DNA from: Tyto alba
Taxonomy: Eukaryota > Chordata > Aves > Strigiformes > Tytonidae
Assembly (NCBI RefSeq): GCF_018691265.1
Contig: NW_024881301.1
Span: 9,685,752 to 9,749,751 of the forward strand
Direction: 5' to 3'
Length of the DNA: 64,000 nt
Shown here: piece after piece, positions 22,958 to 37,870 of the stretch
How positions within the stretch are numbered: position 1 is the first letter of the stretch
Layout: the number at the start of each line of letters is the position of its first letter
Position numbers and translations under genes: made by a program
The notes under the pieces: generated by a model
Database searches by the model: none
What the model was told of the DNA's origin: nothing
What the model saw: the letters and a program-made list of their open reading frames with translations, nothing else

Positions 22958-23365
22958 CTTGGGGCTCAAAGCAACTCTGAGAAGTCACCCAGTCCATCCC
23001 CTGCCCCAGTCCAAATCACCTACAGAAGTCTTGACAACCTGTTCTCTAAACTACTCATTAAACCCCCCAAATGGAGATTTTCCAGTTCTAAGCATTTTAT
23101 TGTTGAGCTTAAATATGTTTAATAAATGTAAGTCTTACCAATTCTTAAACCGAATCACCATGGCTATAGTTTAAATTAAGTACAAGAAAATGCTCCTCCT
23201 CTTAGCAGAGACTCTTTATATACCTGAAGACCGTTGCAATCTCCATCCAAGTCTTCTCTGTAAATTAACCAACTTTATTCAATCTTTCCACAGAAGTCAC
23301 ATTTTCTAGATCTCCAGTTTCAATCCTCAGGCCCTCTTCTGTGGCTCTGTGGGAAGTTCAGGGGA
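22958..23365 (-). mobile_element. Ancient CR1-type LINE fragment, antisense
   Basis: The plus strand shows the reverse complement of an old CR1 3' region. In order it has a CCAGTCCATCCCCTGCC segment, TTGACAACCTGTTCTCTAAA, GGAGATTTTCCAGTTC, TATACCTGAAGACCGTTGC followed by AATCTCC, AAGTCTTCTCTGTAAATTAA, and CAATCTTTCCACAGAAGTCA followed by CATTTTCTAGA. This matches the block order I know from old CR1/L3-like copies shared among amniotes (flanking-exon style 'CCTGTTCTTAAAAACC', 'GTCTTCTCTTCTCCAGACTA', 'CATAGGTCATGTTTTCTAGA'). Divergence is high, so insertion predates the bird radiation or nearly so. It sits only about 200 bp right of the ERVL LTR. Confidence 0.82.
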
Positions 23366-26300
23366 CCATAATGACAAGATGTTACAAACTGCCAACAAAT
23401 ATTTGTCATATCACAAAAATACATCAAAAATCACTGTGGAAATAATAGATGGTCCAGCTGATTCTTGCCCGTAAGGGACAGATACAAAATCCTGCAGAGA
23501 GAAGTATATGAAGCACATCATCAACATTAATTTTTAACTTACCATTACAAGTTCACTTTGATGGCAAATATTTAATTAACTACTAGAAAGTAAAGGAGAG
23601 TCAGGATCCAGAAAGCATGTTTTTGCATGAACTTCCACTTCGGGGAGATCTTGTTCTGCCTACTCCAGCTGTTGTCACTACCAGATATTTGTCAGAGATC
23701 CCAGGCTGTTCTCAGTACTGTACAGGACTCTCAACTGGTACAAAGGGGTGGAAACAACTTAGACATAAACAGAATCTACAAATGCAAGTTATCTAGTGAC
23801 TGAAATTATATCCCTTGAGATTTTCAGAACAAGTACCTGTGGTGACATGATGTTATTCTCTTGAATCAGTATACTTCTGTAATAAAAATGTGTTACAGCT
23901 ATTACTCAAGGTCCTAATATTTGGAATCCAGTGCATTTGGAATTCATGTATACATTCATCACTTTGATTTTGCTACTTGAATTATGAAGGTACATTTATC
24001 TATGGATAAATTGCCCTTTGTCTTTGGCTGAAAGCTCTGTATAACAAATTATGCCAAAACTAATATTTTTTATTAAAACACATCTATTTTTTCAACATCT
24101 GACTTTATGGCTGTCACACTTTTTTTCTAGTAAGTGATTATCTAACCTTTTTGTAGAGGGGGGTTTTTTTTATCGTAAGTAGTTTTTATGGTCAGCTTTA
24201 TGATTACAATATATTCTTATCATGACATTCAAGCAAATCATTGTCATTTTGTAGCACAAGTACCCAATACTGAAATTAACTGGAGGCTGACAAAATACGT
24301 ATTTTTACCCATCTTTCTACAGCCTCTGAAAAGCATCCCAGTCATTTCTCAGGTTCTAGCAATCTTCCTTCTTGCTGCTGGGGGAAGGTAGAGGGATGGT
24401 GCCCCCTGGTCTGCTCCTGTCAGATCACAGACTTTCTGAGCTGCAACTACCCTGGAATTTGTAGCAATGATCTTTGCAAGAGATCTGACACTAGCTCGGT
24501 CCTGGTCTATTCTTTCAGTGTCAATTACTATTCAGCCACCCCCCAGACCTGATGCAAAACATAGGACTAGTATCTTACAGAAAACCTTTTCTTAAAACCT
24601 GATGCTGTTAGTTCGTTCTCCTTGGTCCCCTGGGAGATATGGACAGGCAAATCCTCATGTCTGCTCATGTCAAGTGTTCTCACTCCTTACAGCTTTAATC
24701 TCTTTTTTCCTCTTAGCTCTCTGAAGAAGGTCAAAACAACCTGTATTGACCCCAGTCATGCAAGATTTCAAAATCTTATTAGCTGTATTGTTTCAGCACT
24801 TGGAGATTTTCATTAATTACTCTTCAGTGTTTCTAGTGTCAGCAAGAAGTGTCCTTTGGGTTGCCCACAGCCTCAGTAGCTGACAGATCATCAAAGACAT
24901 GCTTATAAAGGCAATACCATAGTGCAATTCCAGGTTCCATACCACAAGTCACGTCTCAATACAGCAGTTTTTAAATGTTCTGTTATTCCAGCACACTGGG
25001 ACTACCACAGCAACATTTTCAGTTTCATAAAAAAACACTTCCTGTGACAATTGATTCAGATTTATATTTTATATTTTTTGTTTTCATGATTCCTCTCAAT
25101 GCCTGATTTTCAGCTACTCAGCACCTTTGAAAGTCAGTTCCTGTTTCTTTCACTAGAACATTACATTCTACCTAGATCTGCTTTCACAGCTGCACCAGTG
25201 ATAAGAGATAGCAGCTCTATTCAGGAAAGTCAGAACATTCTTACTGGTCTACTGCAGAATGGCTACCCACAACGCTTCACCAACCAGAAGTAAAATTACC
25301 AATTAAATAATTACATGGCAGTGGAGGACAGAGTGAAATGTCTACAAACTTACTGGCCAGAGTTTCTGATGGTGTCTCTCTCTAAATACAGTTTCTCTGA
25401 TACTGTCTGTGTCTACCTTAAACAAGTCACCTGAAATCTTCATCTTCTGCATCTCTACACACTGCTGCATTTGGTCAAAATGAAAATGAACACTGAATCT
25501 TCCAGGGGTTGTGTCCCAGTATCATACTCAAGTAAAAATTTTTATTATTTTGAAGAATTTTTGAAACATCAGCTCTTTGTTATGCACAAGCATGGCTAGA
25601 AAAAATAGATACATATGGGACTTAAACTGATAAGCAGGGCACATCATGTACTTATGCAAACAGCAGTGGGTAACCACATGTAAATGGCGTTTTCATAACA
25701 GAGGTGTTTGTGAGGACCTTTTTATTGCTGGTGAGGTTTGTTCTGATTTTTGGGAGAAGCTAAAGTCAGAAGATGGAACATAACAGTGGAAAGTAGAAGT
25801 TGTCAGTCTAGTATTAGGGAGGGTTTAGCATATTCAGTTACCAGAATTAAATTGATATGATAGTAACTGGCACCAAAAAGATAAATAAGTGGAAGTCAAG
25901 ATAAGAATTTCCTAAACCACATAAATCATGTTGCAAAAGCTTGTCTGACTACACCTTAGCTGAACCTGGTAGGTGTCACTAGCTGGAAAGAAATGTTATC
26001 CACTAACTGAAGAAGGGGCTTGCAGGTCAGAATTTATAGACATTCCCTCTTACTTTGCTACATACTCATTTTGCAGTTTCATCCAAATCACAATTTGCAG
26101 CACCTTAGGCTTTCCCAGTATCATCACCAAAGTAGATCCGATACTTCATAGAGGAGCAGTCACACTTCCTTCAACGAAGTTTATAGAACATTTGACCATC
26201 TTACAAAGACAAGTACTATATAAAAGCCAGATTTCAATAATTTTGTAGAAGGTTTTATTCATGCAAGAGAAAGGATAGAAATTGAGCCTAGATATTTAAT

Positions 26301-29300
26301 AAACATAAATCTATTTTGATACATTATGTGGGGTTTTTTTAGTTCTGTTCTTCACTATACTTAAAACAAATTATGGAAATCATCTTTTCTTAAAATGATG
26401 GAATTCATTAAATATGACTTTTGAGGCTTAGATCTAGCTATATGTCAAAGCAATCAAAAAGCAAGGTGTTTCTTAAGTGAATAAATATAATGACAGTGCA
26501 AAATTATCGTGTAGTCCAAAACAACTTCAGAAAAACAGATATTTGTTGAACTAATTCAGGAACTTGGAAATGAAAAAATACCTTTCCTCTCTTCTTCTCA
26601 GCAAGCTCCTCAGTTTTTCTCAGAGATGCAAACAACCACACCATTATCTCATTAAATCAACAGCTTGGCCTTTCATACCATTGCATGCAATGTGCTCACT
26701 CTTTTCACTTGATGATGTGTTTCTAGGAAGTGAGCAGCCAACTCAAATCAGAACACTGAGAATTAAGGAAGGACTGCTGCTTCTTCAGGTCAATCCCAGG
26801 AACTTCCATAAATCTGTATGGAAGAGATTATTTTAGATCATACAGACAGACCTGAACTGGACTGGCTGGCAGGTGTTATGAACTCTCAGTAGTGTGGTTG
26901 CCTTGGGCTGAGGCTGCTGTTCCCATTGCCTCACCATGGTGCAATCCAGACACGCTCACTAGAATAACATGAACTATTGCAAAAACTAGTGTCAAACTGA
27001 AGGTTAGTGAAAAATGGACCTCCCTCTGCAATCCATCAACCAGGAAGAGGCAAAACTAATATAAGATGGCTGCAGTAATGGAAACACAAATGCAGCCATC
27101 TGCAAAAAAAAGCATTTCAGAAGCAAGCAGTAATGAATGGAAGACAAGATTTACTTTGCGCAAACCCAGCAGCAGCCAAAGGTATAACAATACATAGATT
27201 ATTTGCATGACCACCAATCTCATCCTTAGGGCTGTGCAAAACCTCAGGTGCACACACTGAAGTCTACCGTCTTAATGTGCTTAGATCTAAAATTCTTCAC
27301 AAAAAATACACTATCCTGTTGGAGTTTTGAAGATATCGGAGATGTGTGGGCCAAATGTATGGACAGTTGAAAAAATGACATATTTGCACATAGTAATAGG
27401 TGGCTGAATACACACCTATGTGCCTAAATAAGTGTTTGTGTACTCATTGGAACAATGGGCTGCAACTTGCCATTTTAATACCTGTGCCCAAGAGGTGACA
27501 TCCCTTATAAGCACCAGTAGTTTCTTGGTGTTATTCTTCATTCTTCTCTTGTCACATTATATACATTTAAGACATATAAAGATACTTTCCACCTTCAAAA
27601 GTCAAAGGCAGCACTAAAAAACAAAACCTGAATGTAATTACAAGCAGTGTGAAGAAACATTATTGCAAGTTTTCTCATATCAAGTGGTTATGTCTAGAGA
27701 TGGACTATCAAATTATTTGGTCTCGATTCTCTAAGTGGTTAATTGTGGCTGTTTAGGAAAAGTATATAAAAACTGAAGAAAATACTGAATGTTTTCTCCT
27801 CTGATATACTTCTACCCTTTGGCCATCAGCTTTAGGGTCTTCCTGAAAAACTGATTGCACCTAGGCTATCTCACTTAATAGACATCTTCAGGAAATTATT
27901 CACAGCAACTCAAAGGTTTTTTTCCTGAGTGGTAGTAACTAATAAATCCATCAATGCCTATGATAGTTCAGATTATTTTTCCCAGAGGCATTGCTTCTTG
28001 ACTATCACATTGGATTTTAGTCTTCTTTTTCCTCAGTAACACATTTGCTACTATAATATTCTCAAGTGTTTAAAGATTAAAATCTCCCTTTCACTTATAT
28101 CTCTGAAAATACTAATTACCAGGAGTCTACAAGCACAAAGCTCTTTCAAGCAGAAAGAGCTTTTTAAATAAGAGATTTCTATAAAACATATAAGCTGTGC
28201 AGGTAAAACATGCTAGAGACAACTGGAACAGCAAGTTGCAGTTCCTAGGCAGCCGTACACAAAACTCACATTTTTCATCATTTGCCTGCAGGCTTAAAAG
28301 TGAGACTGATAAATTATACAATTTGAAAAAAACTATTGTGATTTTACTGCTTTTCAGGAACTTGGAAGGTTTTTTTGAGATTTTAAATTCAGTGTGTATC
28401 AGAGATCATGTGTAGCTGGGCTGACCCAGTATTTTGGAGCTACTTTGAAAAAGTGGTCCCAGGTAGGAGAAAAAAAATTAAGAAACGGGATTAGCATCAG
28501 AACTTTTAAGACTATTACAAGCTTTTAGAAAAATCAGACTGTAGAAATGTTTTTCAGGCTGTTGAGAAAAGTTGTTCTAAGATGGCATCTTTATTTTACT
28601 AATGAAAGAAGATTTTGAGAGCTAATTCTAAATTTCGTTACTTATGGTTTCAAAAAGATAAACCTAAAAACAGGACATTATTGACTATTAAACATTGGGA
28701 ATAATGAACAAGTCAATTTTGATCCCTTTTGACTCACAACTTAGATAAGAAGAAACCTCTGTATGCACTCTTTTTATCAGGTAGCAGCATGAGCTGGATT
28801 TCCTGTTCAATGTAGAACAGAACTGTATCACCATCTTTAAACAGTCTCTTACTAATATTTTCATAGTGAGAAACATTTATTTTAATCTTTTCCACATGAT
28901 CTTCATTGAGATGAACCAATATTTCCATAAAACCATGTATTTATATCACTACCATTGAGAAAAAATATTAAAAGCCATTTATATTAAGTAGGAGCAAAAG
29001 CTTTGCCATACAAAATGAAAGTTATGGTCTGAATTTCCAGGATCTTATTAAATACTAGGAGGTAATTGGAAAAAGAACAGAAAAGTGTAAAGAGGAAAAA
29101 GATAAACAATATCTATTAGAGAAATACTAATCAAAGCAGAAAGATTTTTTTGCAGGAAAAATACAAACACCAAAGTGAACTGGAGTAAAGTATCTTTAGG
29201 CATAATCAGAAAGATGGAGAGGAAAACCAGATAAGAGATAACTGCAAAATAGATGAAGAAAACAGAAACAGCTTTGGCCAGACACAGGCACTTCTATGCC

Positions 29301-30449
29301 CACTGCCTTCCTAGGAAGGGCCAAGTCCTTGGGGACAGTTCCTGTCACATTCCCACCATGTATGAGCAAACCTTTGCACTGGAAGGGAGTCTGTGGAAAC
29401 TGTCACTTGATGCTATTCCCACCTAGCAGATACCTAATGGATTTTCACTTCTAGCCCAGGAAATCAGCAACAGCTGCTCTTACACAGCCTCTGCCACCCT
29501 CTACAGTCACCTGTATAGTGTGTGAGTGTATGGCTGATGTCAAGCAGACAAACCAATGCCTTAGTCTTGTCCAGAGAGACCTTGGTGTCGTATGCTCTAC
29601 ACGGACACCACCTACACCTGCCCAGGTGGACGCACAGTTATCTCAAGGCATTAGCCTGCTCCCCAGCTCCGAAATTTGGAGATCGACTCACTACTTTTGC
29701 AGTGTATCTCATTTCACAGATTGCAAGGATGATGATGATGAAAGTGTTCTGCAAGAAGATACCGACATCTGGCCCTCCAGGTGCTGCAAGAGTCATGATT
29801 TTAATACCTGCCCAAAACATTGAAGAGCTACTTGACAAAATAATGCTACTAAAATGAAAGGTGTGGAAGTGATAAACTGGTTGCCAAAGAGAGTGACTGA
29901 AGGGTTCACTAAACGATGCAATGGACTGGCCCTATCTGACAGGCACTGTAGATAAAATTGAAATAAGGTATTTGCACTCATCTTAAGGACTTTTCACAAC
30001 ACATCTTCAGCACCCTAAAGAAACTCTTATTGCAATTTATTGCATTCCAACTGTGGGATGGGAATTTGTGTGTTTATGCATGCCTAGATACTAAGAAGGG
30101 TGGAGTCTTGAAATCAGCCAAACCTCACTTGCCTAATGTCCTCCATGGGGTAGCCAGGATGATACAGTTTAAAGCTAATATGCCTGTATACTAGAATATT
30201 TTAGTCTAGCTATACTGCATCACCTCTTTGCAAAAGTATTAGTGTCATTTAATAAGTACAATTTTTCAAACAGCATTTTGTTGAAAGGTTCACTTACCCA
30301 GTCTTTTGAAATACCAGCTACAGGACGTACTGGTTGTTTCTGAACACTCACAAAAAAAGGAGGGTGGAAGAAAATCGAAACACACAGACTTGGTTAGCTT
30401 TGTACAGACCATGAATGGCATTGTGTTGTAAATCAAAACAGCACGCTGC
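23366..30449. other. Intergenic, nothing recognised
   Basis: AT-rich unique-looking sequence with no repeat family or exon I can name. The frames at 29518-29857 (101-111 codons in two plus frames) lie in a patch with a few CG dinucleotides but have no recognisable product. Confidence 0.55.
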
Positions 30450-30720
30450 AATGCTCAGAGAAATCTATAGAACAGAGCTGAAGAGGTTATCTAGGTTATT
30501 TCTTCACCCTAAGGATCAACTGTCTTTCCTGACAGATGTCCCTCCAACCTGTTCTTATAGGCAGTCTGACAGATTGCAGTGTTTCTCCTGGCAATCTACT
30601 TCAGTGCTTCACTGCTTTGTTAAAAGAATATTCCTCATCCTGAAGTCAATTCCTCAATTTATTATTCCCTGTCTTAGAAAAATAGCAGATGTGGAAAAGA
30701 ATTTTAACTTCTTTCTTGTA
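30450..30720 (-). mobile_element. Ancient CR1-type LINE fragment, antisense (short)
   Basis: On the plus strand, TGTCCCTCCAACCTGTTCTT, then GGCAATCTACTTCAGTGCTT followed by CACTGC, then AAAAGAATATTCCTCATCCT follow the order of the reverse complement of an old CR1 3' region ('CAGCCTGTTCCAGTGCTTCA...', 'GTAAAGAAGTTTTTCCTAAT'). The boundaries are soft. The 122-codon frame at 30415-30783 is a by-product of this repeat and is not a gene. Confidence 0.6.
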
Positions 30721-33383
30721 GCTCTTTTTTGCAGTTCTGAATTGGTAAGCTGTGGGAAGATGAAAAAAAAATTAAGATTGTAGGAAAGGACAAATATTCA
30801 GTAACTTCCATGTGTTTATCTGGTCCATTTTACATCTACATGACTCTACAGTTTATGCATATCCTTTTAAAATTTGTTTGTCATTCATATTCTTATAAAT
30901 TCAACACCCATACAAGTCACAGCTCTGCAGCAGAGGCTGTGCCAGTACACTACAGGATGGTATTACTTCATATATCTTAAGAGCAGTGCATTAGTTTATG
31001 TACATCATGACGTGCTGTTTGCTTTGCCACAACACCATGACTCATGTTCACCTTGTGAGACATTGTAGGCAACAGCTTTCTCTGCAGTATTTCTGCATAG
31101 CCATCACTCTCCATTCTGCATCTGTACATGTCTATTCCTAGCTATGTTTGCATCTCTTTGTTAAGTAATATTCTATTTTCTCTAAATCATTCCTCTAATA
31201 TGAAAACAAACAAACAAGCAAATGAACAAAAACAACCTCTAGTCTTATCCTTCAACAAGTCTGAAATCCTTAGGAGTTCCAGATTTAGTAAACTCCTTAA
31301 TTTATGAAGTGCTCCTTCAAAGATAAACCTTTGGATTCCTTCCAGATCTTAGTCTCATATTCTTAACAGTTCTTCTCCTTCAAAAAATCTGGAAAGGAGA
31401 AAAAAAATCCCAAACTGATGATGTTGCATGTGTGTATAATATGACATTTATACTTGCACCAAATTAAATATTCAGGCATGCTAGAACAATACTTATTGAT
31501 TCAGTTCTGAGAACTAATCTAAAACCAGAGCCATGTAGGCAAAGATGTATTTTGTTCCATCCCCAAACTACATATAAAGAAAAGCCTTTCCTGATATTTT
31601 TCAGTCAGACAGACAGTCCCTTGAAGCCAATGAGAAAATTATTATTTTCAAACAGCGTATGTACTGATGCAGTAGCTGTTTGAAAGTACAGGGAAAGAAA
31701 AAGCTCCCATAATAAAAACATGTAATGGATGTTTTCCCATTCATATGATGATGGGTCTCAGGTTGTAATAGTAATCCTTTTCAAACACCCCTCATTCAAT
31801 TTAAGAGAAATACCAAGAGGAGTGTGAGTACTGAGGATGACCTCACTTTCAAATAGAAAAATAAATAGAAAAGCTAATTATCAGTGCTAGACAAAGCACA
31901 GTCCACTTACCAACAAATTCTACATGAAAAAGCCTTTCTTTTTCATTGAAAGGTATGCAAAGGACAGATGGGCAAGGACTTTTTTAACATTTAAAATGGA
32001 CTCTTCAGTGCTTAGAAGCAATGATACATGGATGCTTGCCAGCAAATGGCCTAAGGTAGATCTCAACAAGAAGGTAAAGAAGCTTGCCAGTTACAGAGGA
32101 CCAAATATTATTTCAAACACTTCCAGGAGTAAGCAAAATATTTTCTTAGACACACAAGACATGTTCAGAAAGCAAATCATGCACTGTATTTTTTTTTTAT
32201 ATAGTTTATGTGACTTCCCTTAAAGTGAGGGTTGAATAAATTCTTCCTAGATCCCACTTGTTTTTTCTAACCACTTCTACATATAATTCACATTTGTGTT
32301 ACTCCTCCACAACCCCATTTTCTGGTATTAATAACACCAGTAGAAAAGTACTGAGCTGGAACGTTTATTCTTCAGGTGCAAGTAGAGGAGCCACTTATTC
32401 AGTGCAGAGAAGACACATGTGCTCCTGTGTATAAATGGAGTATGATCCAGAACAGACAATAAAGCCTTGAAAATTGACCCCAGAAGTATCCGAACCATGG
32501 TTAGTTTGTTTGAAGCTACTACTCATGATTTCTCTTTAGTACAGCCTAGCTCATCCAAAGGAATAAAATTGTCCTGGTCAATAATAACAGATGGATGGCC
32601 TGTTCAAGTGGATAACTTGGATGTGTTGGGGGCAACAGGGCCTGAAAGAAACCTAAAGACTGAAATATCTGGGTATTTCTACTTAATACATGAGTAGTGA
32701 CAAATGCAAGTTATGTGTGAATGTAATTCCTTTTCTTTTTCAGTTGAAGAGGACAAAAATCCTTCCTCTCTTGTAAAAAAGTCTGTCTTTGCACTGTTGT
32801 AGTATCATCAGGACTTCTGGTGAGAGCGGAGGTCATGGTCAGAGCAGGTGCACATGCACCATGTCCTGGCAGGCTGGACCGAGGAATACAGCTCAGATGA
32901 AAACTTTCCAGCAAGGATATCTAGGAAAGTCATGAGGATCACTGAAGTCCATTGCTTCCTGAGCTTCCCAGAAACACCCCAAAAAATTACTACCTTCAAG
33001 ATTAACTGAAAGTTACTGTAGCAGCAATATTAATTTTGGGAACACCTAGCAAACCTTGCAGCACTTTGGCTACATTTAAGACTGTCACACTGCGAGAAAC
33101 AAATCTGTTTAAAAAAATAGTAACAAGTAATCACAGAGGGGATGGAAAAAGGAATATTCATGAGGCAATTCGAAAGTTGTTATTTTCTTAATGTATGCCC
33201 CTTCTTAAAGCTCCTTTTTTTCACATTCTCAAGAAAAGCATACAGATGGTACCACATAGTCATGAAAATATTTCAATATTTTCAAGTAGTGTGTGGAAGA
33301 CAAAATAAAGCAGCTGTAACTTTAAATCTTGATAATTTAAAAGATGTTGCTCTGTCATTATTATAACTCATAAAAAATGTATT

Positions 33384-33397
33384 GTTGCCATAACAAC
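33384..33397 (+). promoter_or_regulatory. X-box-like site
   Basis: GTTGCCATAACAAC has a perfect left half (GTTGCC) and one mismatch in the right half. It is solitary, so chance is quite possible. Confidence 0.25.
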
Positions 33398-33879
33398 CGC
33401 CTCATCACATGTGAGACTGCCTGAAAAACTCAAGCTTTCTTTAATCAGTCAGATACATGGGCCTAAACCTGAAAATAATTCACCAATACATTCATGACAC
33501 TTTCTCTCTTCCTTGTAAAATGAACTTTAATGCACATAATTCCTTTTTAACAATCATTATTTTAAAAAAGTCTATAATCAAAAAAGTCTAATGGATTCTC
33601 TTTTTCCTCCTGGGCAATAGAAAAATTGTGTCTGGGAATGACTGCATTTCTTCAGATGGAATAGGGTCAATGAATGCATTCAATGTACATTTCTGTCACT
33701 GCCATTATTTTCCTGAGGCTCCACCGTGCAGCATTTGAATAAATCCCAGATGGTGGCAGGACTTGCAAATGATCTAGTGTAGCATCCCCTGCATGCATGC
33801 AAGTATTCATTTAAGAGAATTGCATTTTAATGGCAGTAGAAGGCATGCTACCTGGCTCCATGTGATAAAAAGCCTACAG

Positions 33880-34260
33880 TAATGCAACCACATTTCCCAG
33901 TCCTAAGGGCCTGAGACAGATGGCTGAGCACAGGACCTGATACTGATGTTGTACAGTCCAAGCAGAAGCATACAATACAGCTGGTCATGGATGGGCAGCA
34001 TGTCCCCATACCCTCTGGCAGGCCACCCCACGCACTGCTGCAGGGCACAGGTCTCTGGTGAGGCAGGGAGTGGTGCAATCACACTCTTCTTGGCTGCCCA
34101 GAAGTCACCTCCGCAGCAGTGGCCACCTCATTCCTGTGGTCACTTCATTCCACGGAATATACGTTCCTCGGCCTGTGACACACTTGGGCTGAAGCCCCCA
34201 GCCCCAAGCAGCCAGCACAGAGATTTGCACCTGAAGTTCCATTCATGGGACCCTAATCAC
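33880..34260. other. GC-richer island, unidentified
   Basis: A local GC-rich block in AT-rich surroundings, holding open frames on both strands (33848-34078 minus and 33946-34314 plus) with no recognisable product. No LTR or CR1 landmarks are seen. Confidence 0.3.
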
Positions 34261-37200
34261 CAAGTCAGTATCTGGGGACATTCGTTGAGTTTAGAACAAA
34301 AATTTCAGCCTTGATAAAGCAGGGTTTTAAGTTATGCCGTCCAAATTTTAGTTTTCACAAACTGCCATTTTCCAGCAAACTGTTATTTTCTTGGATTTTG
34401 GTCTGCCAGCTCTCCTCTGCAACACAGATTATGTTTAATGTGCTCCATTTGATAATAAATGTAATATATCCCTTCTTTCCATATGGGTATTTTCTTCAAA
34501 TTTTGTTCATTTTCAGTCTTAAATCTTCTTAAGTAACATTCAACAAGTAATTACATTTTTTTCTAGCATATTTTCCTCATATAAATATGGTTAAGTCTGA
34601 TTTTCAACTCTGGAAACATGCTTTGAGTTTTACAGATCAAAATGTATTCTTTCTGTGCTTCTTTTGCTTTGTGTTTCCTGAATGACCTTGTGCTCATATA
34701 CTCACTGGTGGTAAGTGCCCAAACTGGCTTTATAAGTGGAAGGAGTGTTGTGCACTATTCATTATACAGTTCAGGCTTCATCGGATATCCCTTTTCATGC
34801 ATTTATTATGAAGATGGAACAGCCCAGAAATATGTTGCTCCTTCAGCTGAAATCCTGTTGTATTCTGCTACTACATCTTTGTTTCCATACTTCCACAGAC
34901 TGTGCAAAATCGTCCTTTAAAAAAGAGAAAACAGGAAACAAGTACAGAGAATTTATATGGTTCAGAGCAATATATGTCTGATGTCAGAGAATGGTGGATT
35001 AGAGAAATCATGGGTCTGATTCATTCTGGCAATTCCTGTATTTCCTCTGTTACTCTACTGAAATGTGCAAGCAATTAGTAAAACTCTGGTCCTTGGTGTA
35101 CAGCTGCCTCGCTGATAGCTTCCACCCACAGGAGAGATGGGAATTAGAAATTACTTTGGGAAAGTTTTATGAAAATAAGAAGCAAGAAAGGAGGAAGTTA
35201 GGACAAAACCATGAGTGAATTCAATCCACAGGTTCAGGGAATGCGTAAGGACAGAGTAAGGAAGAAGGATGCTTGTCTAAGCTGCCAATAGATCATTTCT
35301 CTCACGAGTCACTGCTAAAAAACACATGCTGAGTCACAGGCACTATAAGCAGTAATTTTAGGAGAGATGGTTGTTTGCTAGTTGAAATTCTATGTGGAAT
35401 GTCCCTCAAAACATTAATTTGCTTTAGGAAATACTTTAGATCGTTTAAGTAATACACAAAAAATATCTTCCCTAAAACCCAGCTCTCTGTCCAGTCAGTT
35501 CTGGATCACAAAGAATTAACTGTTTACTTTCCTCATATTTCTATTAAAAGGTTATATGTTAAATCAGTACTAACAAGAGGAAAAATAGTGGTGTTCAACC
35601 CCCACCCCAAAATTAATCCCTCCTAGAATATTTTCATGTTAAATGTCAAGATCCTTATGCAACTGTATTTCAAATTCACACACAGGCAAACTGTGCTTGC
35701 ATATTTAACTATGTTTTCCTATACTAAACCTGCTTTCTGTCTTACAGACTGAGTCACTAGCTGAAATGTCCCTTCTGGCCACATTTAAATTCTTGATTAT
35801 AATCCTTGATGAAACAGGGAAGTGAACAATCCTTGTATTTAATCAGAATAAATTCAACTAATGAGCTTTCCTGGCAGATTTATTACTCTTCTTATGGATG
35901 AAGTTCCACTGGCTGATCATATGCAAGCCAAAAAACCCAAAAAGTCTTATATAAGGTGTGGGGGTCATAATGTTTTAATTGAAAACAGTACATTCCTGAT
36001 ATGTTCCTTGGAAAAACTGGGTTTGTACTTTTTCTTCACACTTGTATGAGGACCAGAATGGAAGGATCAAAGGCAAAGTTTAGAGCTGAGACTCGGTGAT
36101 GAGGTAGAGAGATGCAGGATAGTTCCAGGGGTCATTTTAGCTAATAGGAGTCCTGCACAACACTAGGAGATGGGCTTTAGTTCTTTGCCATTCCATTCAC
36201 ATAGTGGCTGACTCTTTTGGCATCAGTGTAAAATAAATACTCAAAAAACAAGTTTAATTTCATGCATGTACTTAGGACTATACATGCAAAAAGGTACTGT
36301 TGTCCACTTAAGTCCAAACAACTGTTAAACCTTTCCTTTTTCACCAGGAGAAGCATCTTAGGATGGAGTTTTGTTGTGCAGATGAAGAGCTGTTTGAGAC
36401 GGGGACAGGAGAGCTTTTCTCCTTGAGCTTCCAGCCTCTTTCAAGATCTGAACAAAAACTATGCCCTCTCTTCACATTTGTCTCAGGGCTGTACCAATGT
36501 TTGTGAAAGGTGTGACTAGAGAGTCCTGTGCTATTTCTCTTTTTTTCCTACCTCTACACCACCAGCAATGTCACCTTCACATGCAAAGCTAACATCCAAG
36601 CAGATTCACAAATGCCTGCAGTCTGGGCAATGTTTTCGGTTTAGTTTCATTTTCTCTGTAACAATACCAGGAGGATCTTCATGGTTGGGGCAAAGCGTCT
36701 TTTCCATTGCACACTTAACACACTACCTGACACAACTTTTGATAGCTGTCAAGGTCCTTGATTCCTGAGCTGCAAGTACAAAGACATAAAGCTATGGTTT
36801 TCTTTGCAAATTGCATAATGCACAGAAAGACACCAATATTTGTCTTCTCAACTTCTGGAAAAAGCACAAAGATGATGAAGAATGATGTGCAATAACAGTT
36901 CAGAGTTGGCTGATAGCAGAACAGGAGAAGGCATTTCCCAGTGTGAGGTGACAGACAGTACAAGAGTTGTGACTGTGTATGAACTTTGATGATTGGTATT
37001 TAACAACAGGATCACAGATGGTGTTGCAGTAAAGATAAACAAAGTTCAAGGCATGAAAGGACACAGAAATCTCTATCTCTGAGAAATACTAGTTCTTCCT
37101 TGCAATTTTTTCTCCTTTTCTTTTTCTCTTGACAATCAGATAAAGCGTGGGAGGCCAGATGTCTGCAAGGGGAAGGGTTCACTGCTCTGCAGTCCCCAAA

Positions 37201-37846
37201 AGGGGGGACTCAGTCACTGCTTAAGGAGAATCACAAGTCTGAGCCAATTACTGCAGACTTTGTACACACCACATGCTTGCTTCTTTATACTACTTAGGAA
37301 ATTTTTTTGAAATTAAATTCTACAAATTTGTTTTCAGACCTTTTTCGGATGTGCTTTTAACAAAACAGAAGGGAAATGCCTAATGTTTCTACTTCTGAAA
37401 TTTTGGTCATTCATAATCAGTCACTTTAGATCAAATAATGCCAGTGCAAGGAGGTGGATAAACTTTGTAGACATGACTTGCACAGACCCTTTGATTTGCA
37501 GACACCTAGTTAAAAGAAGAAAGTAATGTTGTCTTCTACTGTAGATGGAAGTTGCTCCAGACACTGTCCTCCGGCAGCAAACTCGGGCATCAAAGGAATT
37601 CTGGTCCAGTGGAGCCCTCACCGACCTGATCAATAAATCAACTGGATATTGCCTGGCAGGGCATTATCTCTGTAATTATTTTCTTCTGACTTTCCTCTCA
37701 CCTAGTGAAATAACAGGTGAGAAAAATCTTCCATCCGAAAGCAAACCAAGACACAGAGATACATAGCAAAAGCAATGGTAAGAAAGCTGGGCAGCTGCTT
37801 CATTATGGAGTAAAAGGCTACCAACATTTTCCTGCCATTCCCACAG

Positions 37847-37870
37847 AAAAAAAAAAAAAAAAAAAAAAAA
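37847..37870 (+). repeat. Poly(A) tract, 24 bases
   Basis: A pure A run followed by CAAAAAACCAAAAACCC. The antisense frame across it (about 37676-37927) has an F run for this reason and is not a gene. Confidence 0.9.

Noticed and set aside
29518..29857. Two overlapping plus-strand frames (101 and 111 codons) suggesting a retrocopy
   Set aside because: I could not recognise any parent protein, there is no poly(A) tail downstream, and the repeated M residues come from a short GATGAT run.
30415..30783. 122-codon plus-strand frame with cysteine-rich look
   Set aside because: It overlaps an antisense ancient CR1 fragment, and the open frame crosses the repeat boundary without any domain.
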